Positions 24,633 through 34,353 of a stretch of 43,078 nucleotides of DNA are shown here, piece by piece (within the stretch, counting starts at the first letter, position 1; every line of letters starts with the position of its first letter). The notes under the pieces are model-generated. The model was not told the DNA's origin. It saw nothing but the letters and a program-made list of their open reading frames with translations, and did not search any database. This DNA comes from an uncultured Armatimonadota bacterium. Its GTDB lineage: Bacteria > Armatimonadota > Fimbriimonadia > Fimbriimonadales > Fimbriimonadaceae. The position numbers and the translations under genes are program-made. The stretch is from assembly GCA_903904815.1 (NCBI GenBank), contig CAIVDU010000106.1:1-43078 (forward strand). The letters run 5' to 3'.

Positions 24633-26713
24633 ACAAATCCCGAATGCTCAGACTGACATCGAGTTCTCTTTTCATTGCCTGCGCGCTGGTGGGGGCTCAA
24701 GGTCAGTCGGTAATCGCCGATATCGACGCCAGCAAGACCGGTTCGCCGATCTCAAAGCTCGTTTACGGCCAGTTTGTGGAACACATCGGCAACATCATCA
24801 ACAACGGCTTGTGGGCCGAGATGCTGGATGATCGCAAGTTCTTCAACTCGATTCCGACCCCCGCCCCCGCCGGTGCTGGCGGTCCTCGATTCGCGAGAAC
24901 TCGCTTGCGACCGTGGACAGTAATCGGTCCGACGACCGCTGTCGCGATGGACTCGGCTCATCCCTATGTCGGCAAGCATTCTCCTCAGATCACGTTGTCT
25001 GACTCGGAGTCGAGAGGTCTCGAACAGGCTGGCCTAGGCGTTGTCGGAGGCAAAACGTATGCGGGTCGGGTGGTCTTGGCCGGCAGTCCGGGCACGACAG
25101 TCACCGTCTCCCTCATTTGGGGAACTGGAGATTTAGACCGCGCGACCGTAAAAATCGGGCGAGTGGGGGCAGCGTATGCGAAGTATCCGATCCGATTTCA
25201 GGTTCCGACGACTTCGGAGAATGCTCGACTCCAGATCTTGGCTACCGGATCGGGAAGTTTCTCGATCGGCGCTGTCTCCCTGATGCCGGCTGACAACATC
25301 GACGGCTTCCGCGCGGAAGTAGTTGGGGTACTCAAGCAACTCCATTCCGGCGTATACCGATTTCCGGGTGGCAACTTCGTCTCGGCTCATGAGTGGCGCG
25401 ATGCGATAGGCGACTCCGACAAACGTCCTCCGAAGTTTGATCCCGTTTGGTCCGCGGTTCAACCCAACGATGTGGGAACCGACGAGTTTATGAAGTTCTG
25501 CAAACTCGTGGATGTGGAGCCGTATATCACGGTGAATGCGGGCTCTGGAGACGCTTGGTCGGCTAAAGAGTATGTCGAGTATTGCAACGGAGCCGCCAAC
25601 TCGCCGATGGGCGCTGCACGCGCCAAAAATGGACATCCTGAGTCTTACCACGTGAAGTACTGGGGCATTGGCAACGAAGCTTGGGGTTATAGCTACCAGT
25701 TTGGAGCCATGAAGCTCAACCAGTATCTGGTCAAGCACAACCAGTTTGCCGAGGCGATGCGAAGCATCGACCCCACGATCAAGCTGGTTGGAAGTGGCGC
25801 GATGGCCGACACGATGACCGGTTCGAAGGAAGCCCTGAACCTCGGAGACACGTTGATTCCTAAGCCGCTTGGACCAGCTGACTGGACCGGTGGGCTGTTC
25901 TCGAAGTGTCTAGACAACATGGATCTGATCAGCGAGCACTTCTACAACTACGGCGCGACTCATTACGATCTTTCGAAAGCGCAGCAGGTACCTAACGACC
26001 CCAATGAGCCACTCTCTACATGGATGCGGCGGCCGGCGAACCACATCCGCCTTAAAGTGGAGGAATACAAGTCCTATGAGGACCTGATTCCTGCCTTGAA
26101 GACGAAGCCGGTTCCTATCTGCTTGGATGAGTGGGCTTATTCGGGAGGACCTCCAAACTCTTACAAAGTCACACCTGCCTACGCCTGGGCCTTTCATGAG
26201 ATGTTTCGTCACTCTGACTTGTACCAAATGGCTTGTTTCACCTTCGCTACCGCGATGTTCAGCTCAAATCGGTCCGAAGCCACTCTGAATCCCACCGGAC
26301 TCATGTTCAAGATGTACCGAGAGCATTTCGGTTCGATTCCGGTCGAAGTCGTGGGTAACGTCCCGCAACCCAAGCCAACGGACCCGACGGGAGGGGAGCA
26401 ACCCACGGTCAACGCCGGAAGTGACACCTATCCGCTGGACGTTGTCGCTGCCTGGAGAGACGATCATAAAGCGCTCACCGTCGCCGTGATCAACACGACC
26501 GACACCGACCAACACCTCGACATGCATTTCAATCATGCGTCGTTTTCTGGCAAGGGAACTCTTTGGCGCCTCGCTCCGAATAGTCTCCAGGCCACGAGGG
26601 CGGTGGGGGCAAAATCAGAGGTTGAGGTCGAGTCGACTTCGCTTGATTCGATCCCGGGCTCAGTCACATTGCCCAAATTCAGTATCAGCATCTATGAACT
26701 GCGAGTTAAGTAG
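24629..26713 (+). CDS. GH51 alpha-L-arabinofuranosidase, secreted
   Basis: 694 residues from ATG 24629 (an in-frame start at 24599 would add ten residues). Signal peptide MNKSRMLRLTSSSLFIACAL ending near GAQGQS. Family opening SPISKLVYGQFVEHIGNIINNGLW, an inserted carbohydrate-binding-like sandwich (about 80-210), TIM barrel (YRFPGGNFVSAHEWRD), acid/base E350 (GIGNEAWGY) and nucleophile E501 (ICLDEWAYSGG), then the C-terminal jelly-roll. It hydrolyses terminal arabinofuranosyl residues. Last gene of the plus-strand arm; its stop is only 11 nt from that of the convergent GH2 gene. Having two GH51 enzymes suggests arabinose decorations of more than one linkage (inference). Confidence 0.93.
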   Translation: MNKSRMLRLTSSSLFIACALVGAQGQSVIADIDASKTGSPISKLVYGQFVEHIGNIINNGLWAEMLDDRKFFNSIPTPAPAGAGGPRFARTRLRPWTVIGPTTAVAMDSAHPYVGKHSPQITLSDSESRGLEQAGLGVVGGKTYAGRVVLAGSPGTTVTVSLIWGTGDLDRATVKIGRVGAAYAKYPIRFQVPTTSENARLQILATGSGSFSIGAVSLMPADNIDGFRAEVVGVLKQLHSGVYRFPGGNFVSAHEWRDAIGDSDKRPPKFDPVWSAVQPNDVGTDEFMKFCKLVDVEPYITVNAGSGDAWSAKEYVEYCNGAANSPMGAARAKNGHPESYHVKYWGIGNEAWGYSYQFGAMKLNQYLVKHNQFAEAMRSIDPTIKLVGSGAMADTMTGSKEALNLGDTLIPKPLGPADWTGGLFSKCLDNMDLISEHFYNYGATHYDLSKAQQVPNDPNEPLSTWMRRPANHIRLKVEEYKSYEDLIPALKTKPVPICLDEWAYSGGPPNSYKVTPAYAWAFHEMFRHSDLYQMACFTFATAMFSSNRSEATLNPTGLMFKMYREHFGSIPVEVVGNVPQPKPTDPTGGEQPTVNAGSDTYPLDVVAAWRDDHKALTVAVINTTDTDQHLDMHFNHASFSGKGTLWRLAPNSLQATRAVGAKSEVEVESTSLDSIPGSVTLPKFSISIYELRVK

Positions 26714-26723
26714 GGCTGGCTGC

Positions 26724-29237
26724 TTAAAGATGTGGCGCTTTTGGGTTTGAGGAGGGCGGTTTGACGCTAAGCATGATCTCCGCATCCTTTAAACCTGCCG
26801 ATCGGGCACGCAGTAAGATCCGGCCTGCGCTTTTGCGGCCGGTTTGAACGAGCACCTGTGCCAAGCCGTTAAACAGGCTGCGCTGATTTCCCTTATCCGG
26901 TTCATGGCTTGTTGGGTCGCCGTTACCCACCCCTAGGATCGAGCCGGGACCCTCGATATCAAAAGTGACCCGAGCGTTCGCGGTCGGTACCTGCCGTCCG
27001 TCTTTGTCGATCGCTTCGACGGTAACTGGAAGGGTGTCGGGTCCGTCTCCCGTGAGAGCCATGCGGTCAGGAGTGAGGCGCAGGGCAACTGGTTCGCCCG
27101 CCGTTTCGACCGCATATCGGGCCACCTCTTTTCCGCCATTCTTGGCAACCGCTTCCAAGCGCCCGGGGGCGAACGGCACTTGCCACTCAACCATCCGAAA
27201 CGGGTCGACTCGCTTCTCTTGTACCAACTTTCCGTTTAGGAAAAGGGCGACCACTTCCGCGTTCGTCAGGGCCATCACACGTATCGGTTTGCCTTCCAGT
27301 CCCGACCAATTCCAATGAGGCACAAGGGTAAGAATCGGCCGGTCGTGGATCCAAAGAGCCTGGCGAATGAAGTAAGCCGTTTTCGGAAAGCCGCAAAGGT
27401 CCATGCAGCCAAAATAGGAGCTTACGGCGGGCCATCCAAACGGGGATGGCTCACCTCGGTAGTCGAATCCCGTCCACAAGAACCCGCCTGCAAACGAAGG
27501 ACGTTTCGCGATTGCCTCCCAATCCCCACGGTTTTCCGAGGTCCAGCCGGGAAACTTATCGTCATAGGAGGCAAGTATTAGCTTCGACCAGTCGGTGGTG
27601 TAGGTCGCTCGCGTCATCACTTGCGAGGTGTCCTCCGAACTGACGATCGGCTTATTCGGGTAGGCCGCGCGAATCTTGTCATACAGGTCGACTTGATAGT
27701 TGATCCCTACGACGTCGAGTTCTTGGGCAGCGTTCTGAGAGTTGGCTCGGTCGCCGATCAGCTGACCTCCATTTTGGGCAGCGGTAACCGGTCTCGTTGG
27801 GTCGAGACTCCTGACCGCAGCGATCATTCGGCGCGCCATCTGTCGGCCCTGTTCAGTTCCCTGAAGGGCGTTTTCTTCATTGAAGATCGACCACAGAATC
27901 ACACTTGGGTGGTTTCGATCGCGACGTACCATCCACTTGAGTTGGTCAAGGTATTCGGGGGAAGCGTTAAAGTGCCTGTTCTCGTCCATCACGAGGATCC
28001 CCATCCGGTCGCAAAGGTCGAGCAGTTCCTTCGATGGAGGGTTGTGGGCGCATCGATAGGCGTTCGCGCCCATTTCCTTGAGTTTCCTTAAGCGGAATTC
28101 TATGAGAGAGTCGGGGACAGCTACTCCGACTCCAGAGTGATCTTGGTGACAGCAAACGCCTTGAATCTCCACCCTTCCGCCGTTGAGCAAGAAGCCCTTC
28201 TTCGCGTCGAATCGCAGCGTTCGAAATCCACATTTGGTTGCGATCTCATCGGAGTTGCCTTCGCTCAGCACCTTTGTCGTCACGGTGTACAGGGTCGGAT
28301 GAGCAATTGACCAGAGGGCTGGTGAAGCCACGGTGAGAGAGAAGTTGAGGACCTGCCGTCCCCACGAATCGATCTTCGCTTCCTTCCTGGCTCCCGCAAC
28401 CGTCCTCCCGGTTGGGTCGAGGACGTTGACCAGTACGGTGGCGGCGCTCGAATTGACGCCGGAGTTTTCCAATGTGGCCTCTACGGGCACCGTCCACTGG
28501 CCGTTGGAGTTCTTGATCGGATTGGCGTAAACACCGTCGGTAACCACGTGCACCGGTGGTCGCTTGACAAGCCAGGTGTGGCGATAGATACCACCGCCCT
28601 CGTACCACCATCCTTCCATGTCCTCGGCATCGACTCGGACGGACACGGTGTTTGTCTCGTTACCGAATCGGGCCATCGGCGTGATGTCGATGGCAAAGGA
28701 GGTGTAACCGTTCCAGTTACGGTGAACGGGAGAGCCGTTAAACCAGACGGTGCAGTGGGTTGAGACCCCGTCGAATTGAATCTCTAAGTGCTTGCTTCGA
28801 TCCGATGGATCGAGCTTGAACTGACGTCGATACCAGCCAATGCCTCGTCGCCGATATCCCTGGTTTCGCACCGCGCCGGGATCGAACGGTTGTTCGACCA
28901 CCCAGTCATGCGGGAGGTCCAACTTTCGCCAGGCGCTGTCATCATATGCGGGAGCTGCCGCTCCCCATGCCCCCGCTCCTTTGCCTCCGCCCTCGGCCTC
29001 ATCCCCGTTGGCCTTGAAGGCCGAACTTGGGATGTCGCCAAGGTGAAATCGCCACCCGAAGTCCATCGAAAGCGTCTCTCGGCGTGTGTGGCCTTCTTGG
29101 AATGTTCGAGCCTGGGAAATGGTGACGGTTCCCAGGCCGATGAAGCAACCGAAAAGGGCGAACTTCACCCCAGAGGCAAGCAGATTTCGGCAGCTTGATC
29201 GTAAGCGCAAAGGGCTGCCCAATCTCACACTCCTCAT
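26724..29237 (-). CDS. GH2 glycosidase (beta-galactosidase-type), secreted
   Basis: 837 residues: a long signal/anchor (about 15-43, ...CFIGLGTVTISQA), a sugar-binding jelly-roll (FGWRFHLGD ... LPHDWVVEQPF ... GIGWYRRQFKLD), an immunoglobulin-like domain and a TIM barrel. Acid/base is E454 (LWSIFNEEN) and nucleophile E535 (PIVSSEDTS), 81 residues apart as expected. Additional C-terminal sandwich domains follow (DUF4982-like, then an Ig-like big domain). It removes terminal beta-linked galactose, or possibly another hexose, from side chains. Last of the minus-strand operon GH42-GH5-GH39-GH2; its start overlaps the GH39 stop by 4 nt. Confidence 0.92.
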   Translation of the reverse strand: MRSVRLGSPLRLRSSCRNLLASGVKFALFGCFIGLGTVTISQARTFQEGHTRRETLSMDFGWRFHLGDIPSSAFKANGDEAEGGGKGAGAWGAAAPAYDDSAWRKLDLPHDWVVEQPFDPGAVRNQGYRRRGIGWYRRQFKLDPSDRSKHLEIQFDGVSTHCTVWFNGSPVHRNWNGYTSFAIDITPMARFGNETNTVSVRVDAEDMEGWWYEGGGIYRHTWLVKRPPVHVVTDGVYANPIKNSNGQWTVPVEATLENSGVNSSAATVLVNVLDPTGRTVAGARKEAKIDSWGRQVLNFSLTVASPALWSIAHPTLYTVTTKVLSEGNSDEIATKCGFRTLRFDAKKGFLLNGGRVEIQGVCCHQDHSGVGVAVPDSLIEFRLRKLKEMGANAYRCAHNPPSKELLDLCDRMGILVMDENRHFNASPEYLDQLKWMVRRDRNHPSVILWSIFNEENALQGTEQGRQMARRMIAAVRSLDPTRPVTAAQNGGQLIGDRANSQNAAQELDVVGINYQVDLYDKIRAAYPNKPIVSSEDTSQVMTRATYTTDWSKLILASYDDKFPGWTSENRGDWEAIAKRPSFAGGFLWTGFDYRGEPSPFGWPAVSSYFGCMDLCGFPKTAYFIRQALWIHDRPILTLVPHWNWSGLEGKPIRVMALTNAEVVALFLNGKLVQEKRVDPFRMVEWQVPFAPGRLEAVAKNGGKEVARYAVETAGEPVALRLTPDRMALTGDGPDTLPVTVEAIDKDGRQVPTANARVTFDIEGPGSILGVGNGDPTSHEPDKGNQRSLFNGLAQVLVQTGRKSAGRILLRARSAGLKDAEIMLSVKPPSSNPKAPHL

Positions 29238-30856
29238 CTCTTAGGTTGTTCGATTACCAGCAAGTACACGTCGTTCTCCCGGAGGTCAAAACTTCGCGTC
29301 AAAGGCTCACCCTTACGGACATCGACCGTTTCGACGGCGGTCGGTTTGCCATCGTTGTGACTCTTGATTTTCTCAACCTGCGGGCGAGTGAGCTGACCGG
29401 GGCGCCCTAAGTCAAGGTAATCCGCGTAGGGATCGTTGATGCGGTATCCGACCCGATAGGTCGAGACCCGGTAGCGACCAGGTTTCAAGTCTGCGAAGCG
29501 CACCTGAACCTTGCTCTTCAAGTTCGGTTTGAGATCTCCGATGAAGTACTGCTGGTTGTTAACGTGTTCGGGCACGTTATTCGTGAAGTCCCATACCAAG
29601 GCTTGGACACCGCCCTTGTCGTCTCTAGTGACGAGCGATTGGGGGTCGGCTGATTCCAGCTTCGTTGGGCCGAGCTTGTTGAGATATTCGTAGGCCCGAA
29701 ATGCTGGCTTCTTGATCCCTTGATAGTTCATCAAGCCGAACCCTCCGTGGAATGGAGTGGTTCGTGGTCCTGCTTCTTCGAAGATATCCGTGAACGTCCA
29801 GTAAGACATGGACTGAACAAAGTCGATCGAGTTTTTAAGTTTGTCCAGGATGAAAGGCGCGCTGACGTAGCTGTCATGGACGGGGTCTGCGGGAGTGTAA
29901 GAGGCGCTCCACTCGGTATAGCAGAGGGGAAGGGACGGTAAGGCAGACGCTTGGATCTGAGCGTGAGCGCGTTTCACATCGCCAATGATGGATTCGGGAT
30001 TCTTGCTTAGGACGGTGCCGCGGCCGCCAAATTCATCCAGGAAGCCGACATCGACGCCGTAGGTGTGCGTCGAGATGAAATCCACCGGACTGTTGGTGGA
30101 GGTGCAGTACTGGATGAATTCGGGAATCCAACCGTTGCCAGCCGTGGCGGGCCCTCCCACTCGGAACGCCGGCGAGACACGCTTAACCGCCTCGGCAGTT
30201 GTCGAGTACAGATGGAAATAGGCCCTCTGATCGCCAGCCCAGAATCCGTCCAGGTTCGGCTCGTTCCAGACTTCGAAAAACCACTTTCGGACCTCTTCCT
30301 CGCCGTAACGCTCTTTCCAATGTTGAACCAGAGCCGTGATCAGGTCTCCCCACTTAGCATAATCTCGCGGTGGGGTCACGTTGCCTCTCCACCAGAAGAT
30401 CGTCTTGTTGCCACTGGCGAGACCGCCCGGCATGAAGCCCAACTCGACGAACGGTCGGACCTTGAGGTCGACGAGAAAGTCGTAAAGCTCATCGATATAC
30501 TGCCAGTTGTACACCGGCTTGCCACGCTCGTCTCGGTAAACGCCCATGTCGTCGCATAGAAGTCCGTGCATGCGGATGTACTCGAACCCGCAGTCCTGCT
30601 TAGCTTCCCGCAATTGCCGTTGCCAATCGGCGCGCAGACCCTCGTTCGCGCGGCCAGCTCCGACGCAGTGCCGGAAGACTTCTCCAAGGGGGCCTGCCGT
30701 TTTCCCAAAGTTGCACTCAATTTGTCTCAACGGAATGTCGCCTTGACCTACTGTCGGAACTGAGCCTTGGGACATGGATGTCACAGAACTTCGTGCCCAG
30801 CCGCAAGAAGCAGCGGCAAGAAGAGCCAGCGTCGAAGATTTTAAGAATCGGTTCAT
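29234..30856 (-). CDS. GH39 beta-xylosidase, secreted
   Basis: 540 residues. Signal peptide MNRFLKSSTLALLAAASCGWA. The GH39 barrel contains FEYIRMHGLLCDDMGVY, acid/base E199 (FEVWNEPNLDGFW) and nucleophile E315 (LCYTEWSAS), the typical spacing for the family. A C-terminal beta-sandwich follows from about residue 400. It cleaves xylose from the non-reducing end of xylo-oligosaccharides. Overlaps the upstream GH5 gene by 4 nt and the downstream GH2 gene by 4 nt, so the three are translationally coupled. Confidence 0.93.
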   Translation of the reverse strand: MNRFLKSSTLALLAAASCGWARSSVTSMSQGSVPTVGQGDIPLRQIECNFGKTAGPLGEVFRHCVGAGRANEGLRADWQRQLREAKQDCGFEYIRMHGLLCDDMGVYRDERGKPVYNWQYIDELYDFLVDLKVRPFVELGFMPGGLASGNKTIFWWRGNVTPPRDYAKWGDLITALVQHWKERYGEEEVRKWFFEVWNEPNLDGFWAGDQRAYFHLYSTTAEAVKRVSPAFRVGGPATAGNGWIPEFIQYCTSTNSPVDFISTHTYGVDVGFLDEFGGRGTVLSKNPESIIGDVKRAHAQIQASALPSLPLCYTEWSASYTPADPVHDSYVSAPFILDKLKNSIDFVQSMSYWTFTDIFEEAGPRTTPFHGGFGLMNYQGIKKPAFRAYEYLNKLGPTKLESADPQSLVTRDDKGGVQALVWDFTNNVPEHVNNQQYFIGDLKPNLKSKVQVRFADLKPGRYRVSTYRVGYRINDPYADYLDLGRPGQLTRPQVEKIKSHNDGKPTAVETVDVRKGEPLTRSFDLRENDVYLLVIEQPKR

Positions 30857-31977
30857 GAACTTGTCCGAGCAGCCTCGGTAATGAGCTTAATGACTGCGCC
30901 GTCTTGTTGGACGCCCGTCCTCCGGTTGAAGAGACTGCCTGCATCCCAGTAAAACGGGATCAAGCCGTGAGCGAATGCGGACTTAGTCACGTACATGTCC
31001 CAGTCCCGTCTGAACGAATCCATTCCTGGATACTTGGACTTCATCCCGGCCGCGTATTCGCCTAGGATTACGGGCACACCCTTGTCGATGAATGTGGCTT
31101 TCATTTTCTGAAATTCGGCATCGACATAAGCTTCGTTTGCCCAGGTTTCGGTCGCCGACGGATCGGTAGCGTTTTTTCCCCACTGCCAAATGGTGCTCTT
31201 GTCATTAAGAGTGAAATTATAAGGCGAGTAATAGTGAACTTCCATCATGAGCCTGTCATTTGCCGTGTCGTACGGCATCGTGGCATTGCTCTTAACGGTC
31301 GCGTCAATGTCGGTGCTGTAGCCCTGAACGACGAGAAATCGTGTTCTGTTATTTCCTCCGGTTTTACGCACGGCGGTCACGAAGGTCTGATTGAATCCGT
31401 TTTGGACAGCGGCATTCTCAGGCGTTGGAGGTCCGTAAACGCCATCTACTCCGATCTCGTTGGTACCGGCAAAGAGGACATGGTCATCGAAGTCTCGAAA
31501 GCTTTTCGCTATCTGTGACCAGAACTTGCGAAGCTTTGAAGTGGCAGCTGGCTCCTTAGCATAGGTCGACTGGAGCCAACCACCATCCCAATGGATGTTG
31601 ATCATGGCGTATAAGCCGGCACGTCTTGCCAGGGTGACCACATCCTGAATGTGGGCCATCCACTTTGGGTCGATGTTGTATTCAGCATCGGCGTGCTGGC
31701 TCCAGGCGACCGGGATTCGGATGCTCTTAAAGCCAGCTGCCCGGACCGCCTTGAATAGCGTGAGGTTAGGGACCGGATTGCCCCAGGAAGTCTCATTCGG
31801 GAGAGCTTCCAACGTATTGCCGAGGTTCCACCCCGGAGACATCTCCTTGAGAGCCGTCCCAGCGGAAAGGGCGTCGGACTCAGGGGCAAACCCGGCGTGT
31901 CCGTAGGCTGCCGTGGAAACCGCCAGGGCAGCCAAGCAAAAGAGAACGGTTCGGCTGCAGGAACGAAATGTTTTCAT
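30853..31977 (-). CDS. GH5 endo-beta-glycanase (cellulase/xyloglucanase type), secreted
   Basis: 374 residues from ATG 31977; the open frame extends to 32178, but that part overlaps the GH42 gene and is arginine-rich. Signal peptide MKTFRSCSRTVLFCLAALAV through AAYGHA. The barrel opens with EMSPGWNLGNTLEALPNETSW and FKSIRIPVAWSQH, typical of GH5 endoglucanases. Acid/base is E174 (FAGTNEIGVDG) and nucleophile E307 (VILGEYAAG). It cuts the backbone of cellulose, glucomannan or xyloglucan internally. It is the only endo-acting enzyme I see in the minus-strand operon. It lies 58 nt after GH42 and overlaps GH39 by 4 nt. Confidence 0.93.
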   Translation of the reverse strand: MKTFRSCSRTVLFCLAALAVSTAAYGHAGFAPESDALSAGTALKEMSPGWNLGNTLEALPNETSWGNPVPNLTLFKAVRAAGFKSIRIPVAWSQHADAEYNIDPKWMAHIQDVVTLARRAGLYAMINIHWDGGWLQSTYAKEPAATSKLRKFWSQIAKSFRDFDDHVLFAGTNEIGVDGVYGPPTPENAAVQNGFNQTFVTAVRKTGGNNRTRFLVVQGYSTDIDATVKSNATMPYDTANDRLMMEVHYYSPYNFTLNDKSTIWQWGKNATDPSATETWANEAYVDAEFQKMKATFIDKGVPVILGEYAAGMKSKYPGMDSFRRDWDMYVTKSAFAHGLIPFYWDAGSLFNRRTGVQQDGAVIKLITEAARTSS

Positions 31978-32035
31978 GGTCGGTTGACGCCGTTTCGACA
32001 CTTCTTTTGAAGTGAACAACCCCCGGACAACCTGC

Positions 32036-34153
32036 CTATTCAAGAAGCTCGGCTCCCTTTGGACCAATAACCAGCGTTCCTTCGAACGTTGTTCCTGACA
32101 GCAGCCCCTTTCGCCTACCCTCGATCGGTATCCGAACTTCCTGGTAGTTCGTGTTGACGTAGAAGGTTCTCCCATCAATGACTCTTGCGTAGACTCCTTC
32201 AGGAGTCTGGGGGCCGTCTTGAACGCCGGCTACCTTTTTCACAAAGTCCAACACGGGTGCCAGGGCAGTGGCGTTGGACTCGGTGGCCAGATAGAAAGCG
32301 TGGCCCTTCCCAAATTGGTTCACGGTCAGGATGGGGGCATGTTCGGGCAGATAGGAGTTCGTAATCGCCCCGAGTTCCTTCGCCGTCGACGGTTCCAATA
32401 TTTCATAGTATTGAGCAGTTGAACTGACATCCTCGCCCTGAAGGTTGAACTTTACGCCCCCGTCATTCCGATAGAATGCGGCGGTTCGAAGGCCGAAAAC
32501 GTCGCTCAAGCGACCAGGAAGCGTTGTCTCAAACCACTGAGCCTGTTCATTCACCTTGGCCGAGTATCCGGTCATGAGAACGGTGCCTCCTCCGTGTACA
32601 TAGTCTCGAATGGCTTTGGCGCTGCCCGGGTCCATGACGTACAGAGCCGGAACGATCACAAGCTTGTATTTGCTGAGGTCTTCGTATCGGATGTTCAATA
32701 CGGCGGCGTCAATATTCTTTTTGTAAAGAGGTTCAAACGCCGATTGAACCTGGTCGTAGTAGCCCGTCTTGAAATACTGTTTGGTCGTACTGGATGGCCC
32801 AGGGGTGGACGAGACGATCGCTGAATCAAACGCGTACGCGATGGCCACCTTCGGGTGCAGCGGCCGGGGGAATCCGTATTTGCCGAGAAGCTTGAAATCG
32901 GCCGCGATCTGGCCCCATTCATGGACCTTCCACGACGGCTTTCCGTCGTGGTCCACGAGGCCGAAGAGGGCCTGCTCCTCGCCTCCAGAATGGCTGTTGA
33001 ACGTCCAGGCCAGGATTCCCTGGGAACCCATGATCAGGCTGACGTAGGCGAGCATGCGGCTTCGACCTGGGTCTCCGTACCACCCGCCGCCACCGGCTGT
33101 GAATTCGTTCAACCACAGCGGAGTGTCCAGTCCGGCACGAGTCAACGCGACCTCAAACGACCCATCGATGGCGCCACCAGGATAGAAACCCATCGCGCCG
33201 AAAGTTGCATAGCTTCGGTACGAGGAGAGGTAATCGAACCCACGTCGTCCGGCCGTGTCCCAAAGGTTCGAAAGGGTCGGGGTCTTCGGCATGTACTGCC
33301 GCCGAACTGCTTCGAGCTCATTCAATCGGTGAATGACGACGTCAGACCAGAATCGGTGAAGGTCCAAATAGCGTTCGGAAGGACCGGGACCACTTTGGAG
33401 TGGAATGTCGATCTCGTCGAAGTCATTCAGGTGGCGCGACCATCTTTGCGTCGACCACGCTTTGTTGACCTGCGCAATAGTCCCATAGCGGGCCTTTATC
33501 CAAGCGATGAATCGTCGCCGGTCGGCTGCCGAGTAGGACATGACTCCGTTGCCGACCTCGTTATCGTAGCCAATGGCAATGATTGCGGGATGGTGAGCGT
33601 AGCGTCGCAACATGGCCACTGCGAGTTGCTTCGCGAGTCGCGCATAGTCAGGATCGCTAATGTCGTCCATGTAGCGCTCCGAAGGGGGCACCCGATTTCC
33701 CTCTTGGCTCACGACATCGACTCCAGGATATTTATGGTGAAGCCAAATAGGGGCAGGCGATCCTGGGATATCCAGGACGACACGGATTCCGTTTGCGACG
33801 CACTGATCCAAGACCTTGTCAAACCACCCGAACGTGAACTTTCCTTCCGAGGGCTCGAAGGAGTCCCACGAGAGGTCTCCCATCCGGACGACGTTGAAAC
33901 CGGCTGACTTCATGATTGCGAAGTCGCCTTTGATCTGGGCGGGAGAACGGTCGATCGGCTGGTAGCAAGTTCCGACAAACATTCGACCTGGTCCCGGAAG
34001 GTTCACCGGAGGCTGAATTCTTGACCAAGCCTGTGTCTTGGCAAGTAAGAGGTCAGAGTGGAGAGTGGAGGCAACGCACGTGGCTCCGAGCGCGGAGCAC
34101 AAAGTAACGGCCGCAAATGTTCGCGTCACGGCGTGAGTATAAGACAGCCCCAT
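32036..34153 (-). CDS. GH42 beta-galactosidase, secreted
   Basis: 705 residues from ATG 34153, where a signal peptide begins (MGLSYTHAVTRTFAAVTLCS); a longer frame to 34276 adds 41 residues without a family match. The A-domain barrel starts MFVGTCYQPIDRSPAQIKGD, with acid/base E199 (IGYDNEVGNG) and nucleophile E350 (LWLNEFTAGGGGW). It is followed by the trimerisation flavodoxin-like domain (KYKLVIVPALYVMD, GGTVLMTGY) and a small C-terminal domain. It hydrolyses beta-galactosides, possibly galactosyl side chains or arabino-galacto-oligosaccharides. Most GH42 enzymes are intracellular, so the clear signal peptide is notable. First gene of the minus-strand operon, divergent from the AraC regulator. 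Confidence 0.92.
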   Translation of the reverse strand: MGLSYTHAVTRTFAAVTLCSALGATCVASTLHSDLLLAKTQAWSRIQPPVNLPGPGRMFVGTCYQPIDRSPAQIKGDFAIMKSAGFNVVRMGDLSWDSFEPSEGKFTFGWFDKVLDQCVANGIRVVLDIPGSPAPIWLHHKYPGVDVVSQEGNRVPPSERYMDDISDPDYARLAKQLAVAMLRRYAHHPAIIAIGYDNEVGNGVMSYSAADRRRFIAWIKARYGTIAQVNKAWSTQRWSRHLNDFDEIDIPLQSGPGPSERYLDLHRFWSDVVIHRLNELEAVRRQYMPKTPTLSNLWDTAGRRGFDYLSSYRSYATFGAMGFYPGGAIDGSFEVALTRAGLDTPLWLNEFTAGGGGWYGDPGRSRMLAYVSLIMGSQGILAWTFNSHSGGEEQALFGLVDHDGKPSWKVHEWGQIAADFKLLGKYGFPRPLHPKVAIAYAFDSAIVSSTPGPSSTTKQYFKTGYYDQVQSAFEPLYKKNIDAAVLNIRYEDLSKYKLVIVPALYVMDPGSAKAIRDYVHGGGTVLMTGYSAKVNEQAQWFETTLPGRLSDVFGLRTAAFYRNDGGVKFNLQGEDVSSTAQYYEILEPSTAKELGAITNSYLPEHAPILTVNQFGKGHAFYLATESNATALAPVLDFVKKVAGVQDGPQTPEGVYARVIDGRTFYVNTNYQEVRIPIEGRRKGLLSGTTFEGTLVIGPKGAELLE

Positions 34154-34353
34154 TGAGATATCGCGGTAAGGACACCGTGAACCAGACGGCGCGAGAGCCG
34201 TTTTTTTGGACTGTGATGCTTCGTTGGTGAAACAATTTAGCTGTCGGGAGCGATTGGTCTCGGACTGTGGTGACAAAATGCAAAATGGAGAGGTTTTGAG
34301 TAAGACTCGAAGCGGCTTCAGAGGTTTCGTGACCCCGTTCCTTTCAGGAAAGA

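Noticed and set aside
32855-33907. 350-codon plus-strand ORF
   Set aside because: Antisense shadow of the GH42 gene, whose catalytic motifs are intact on the minus strand.
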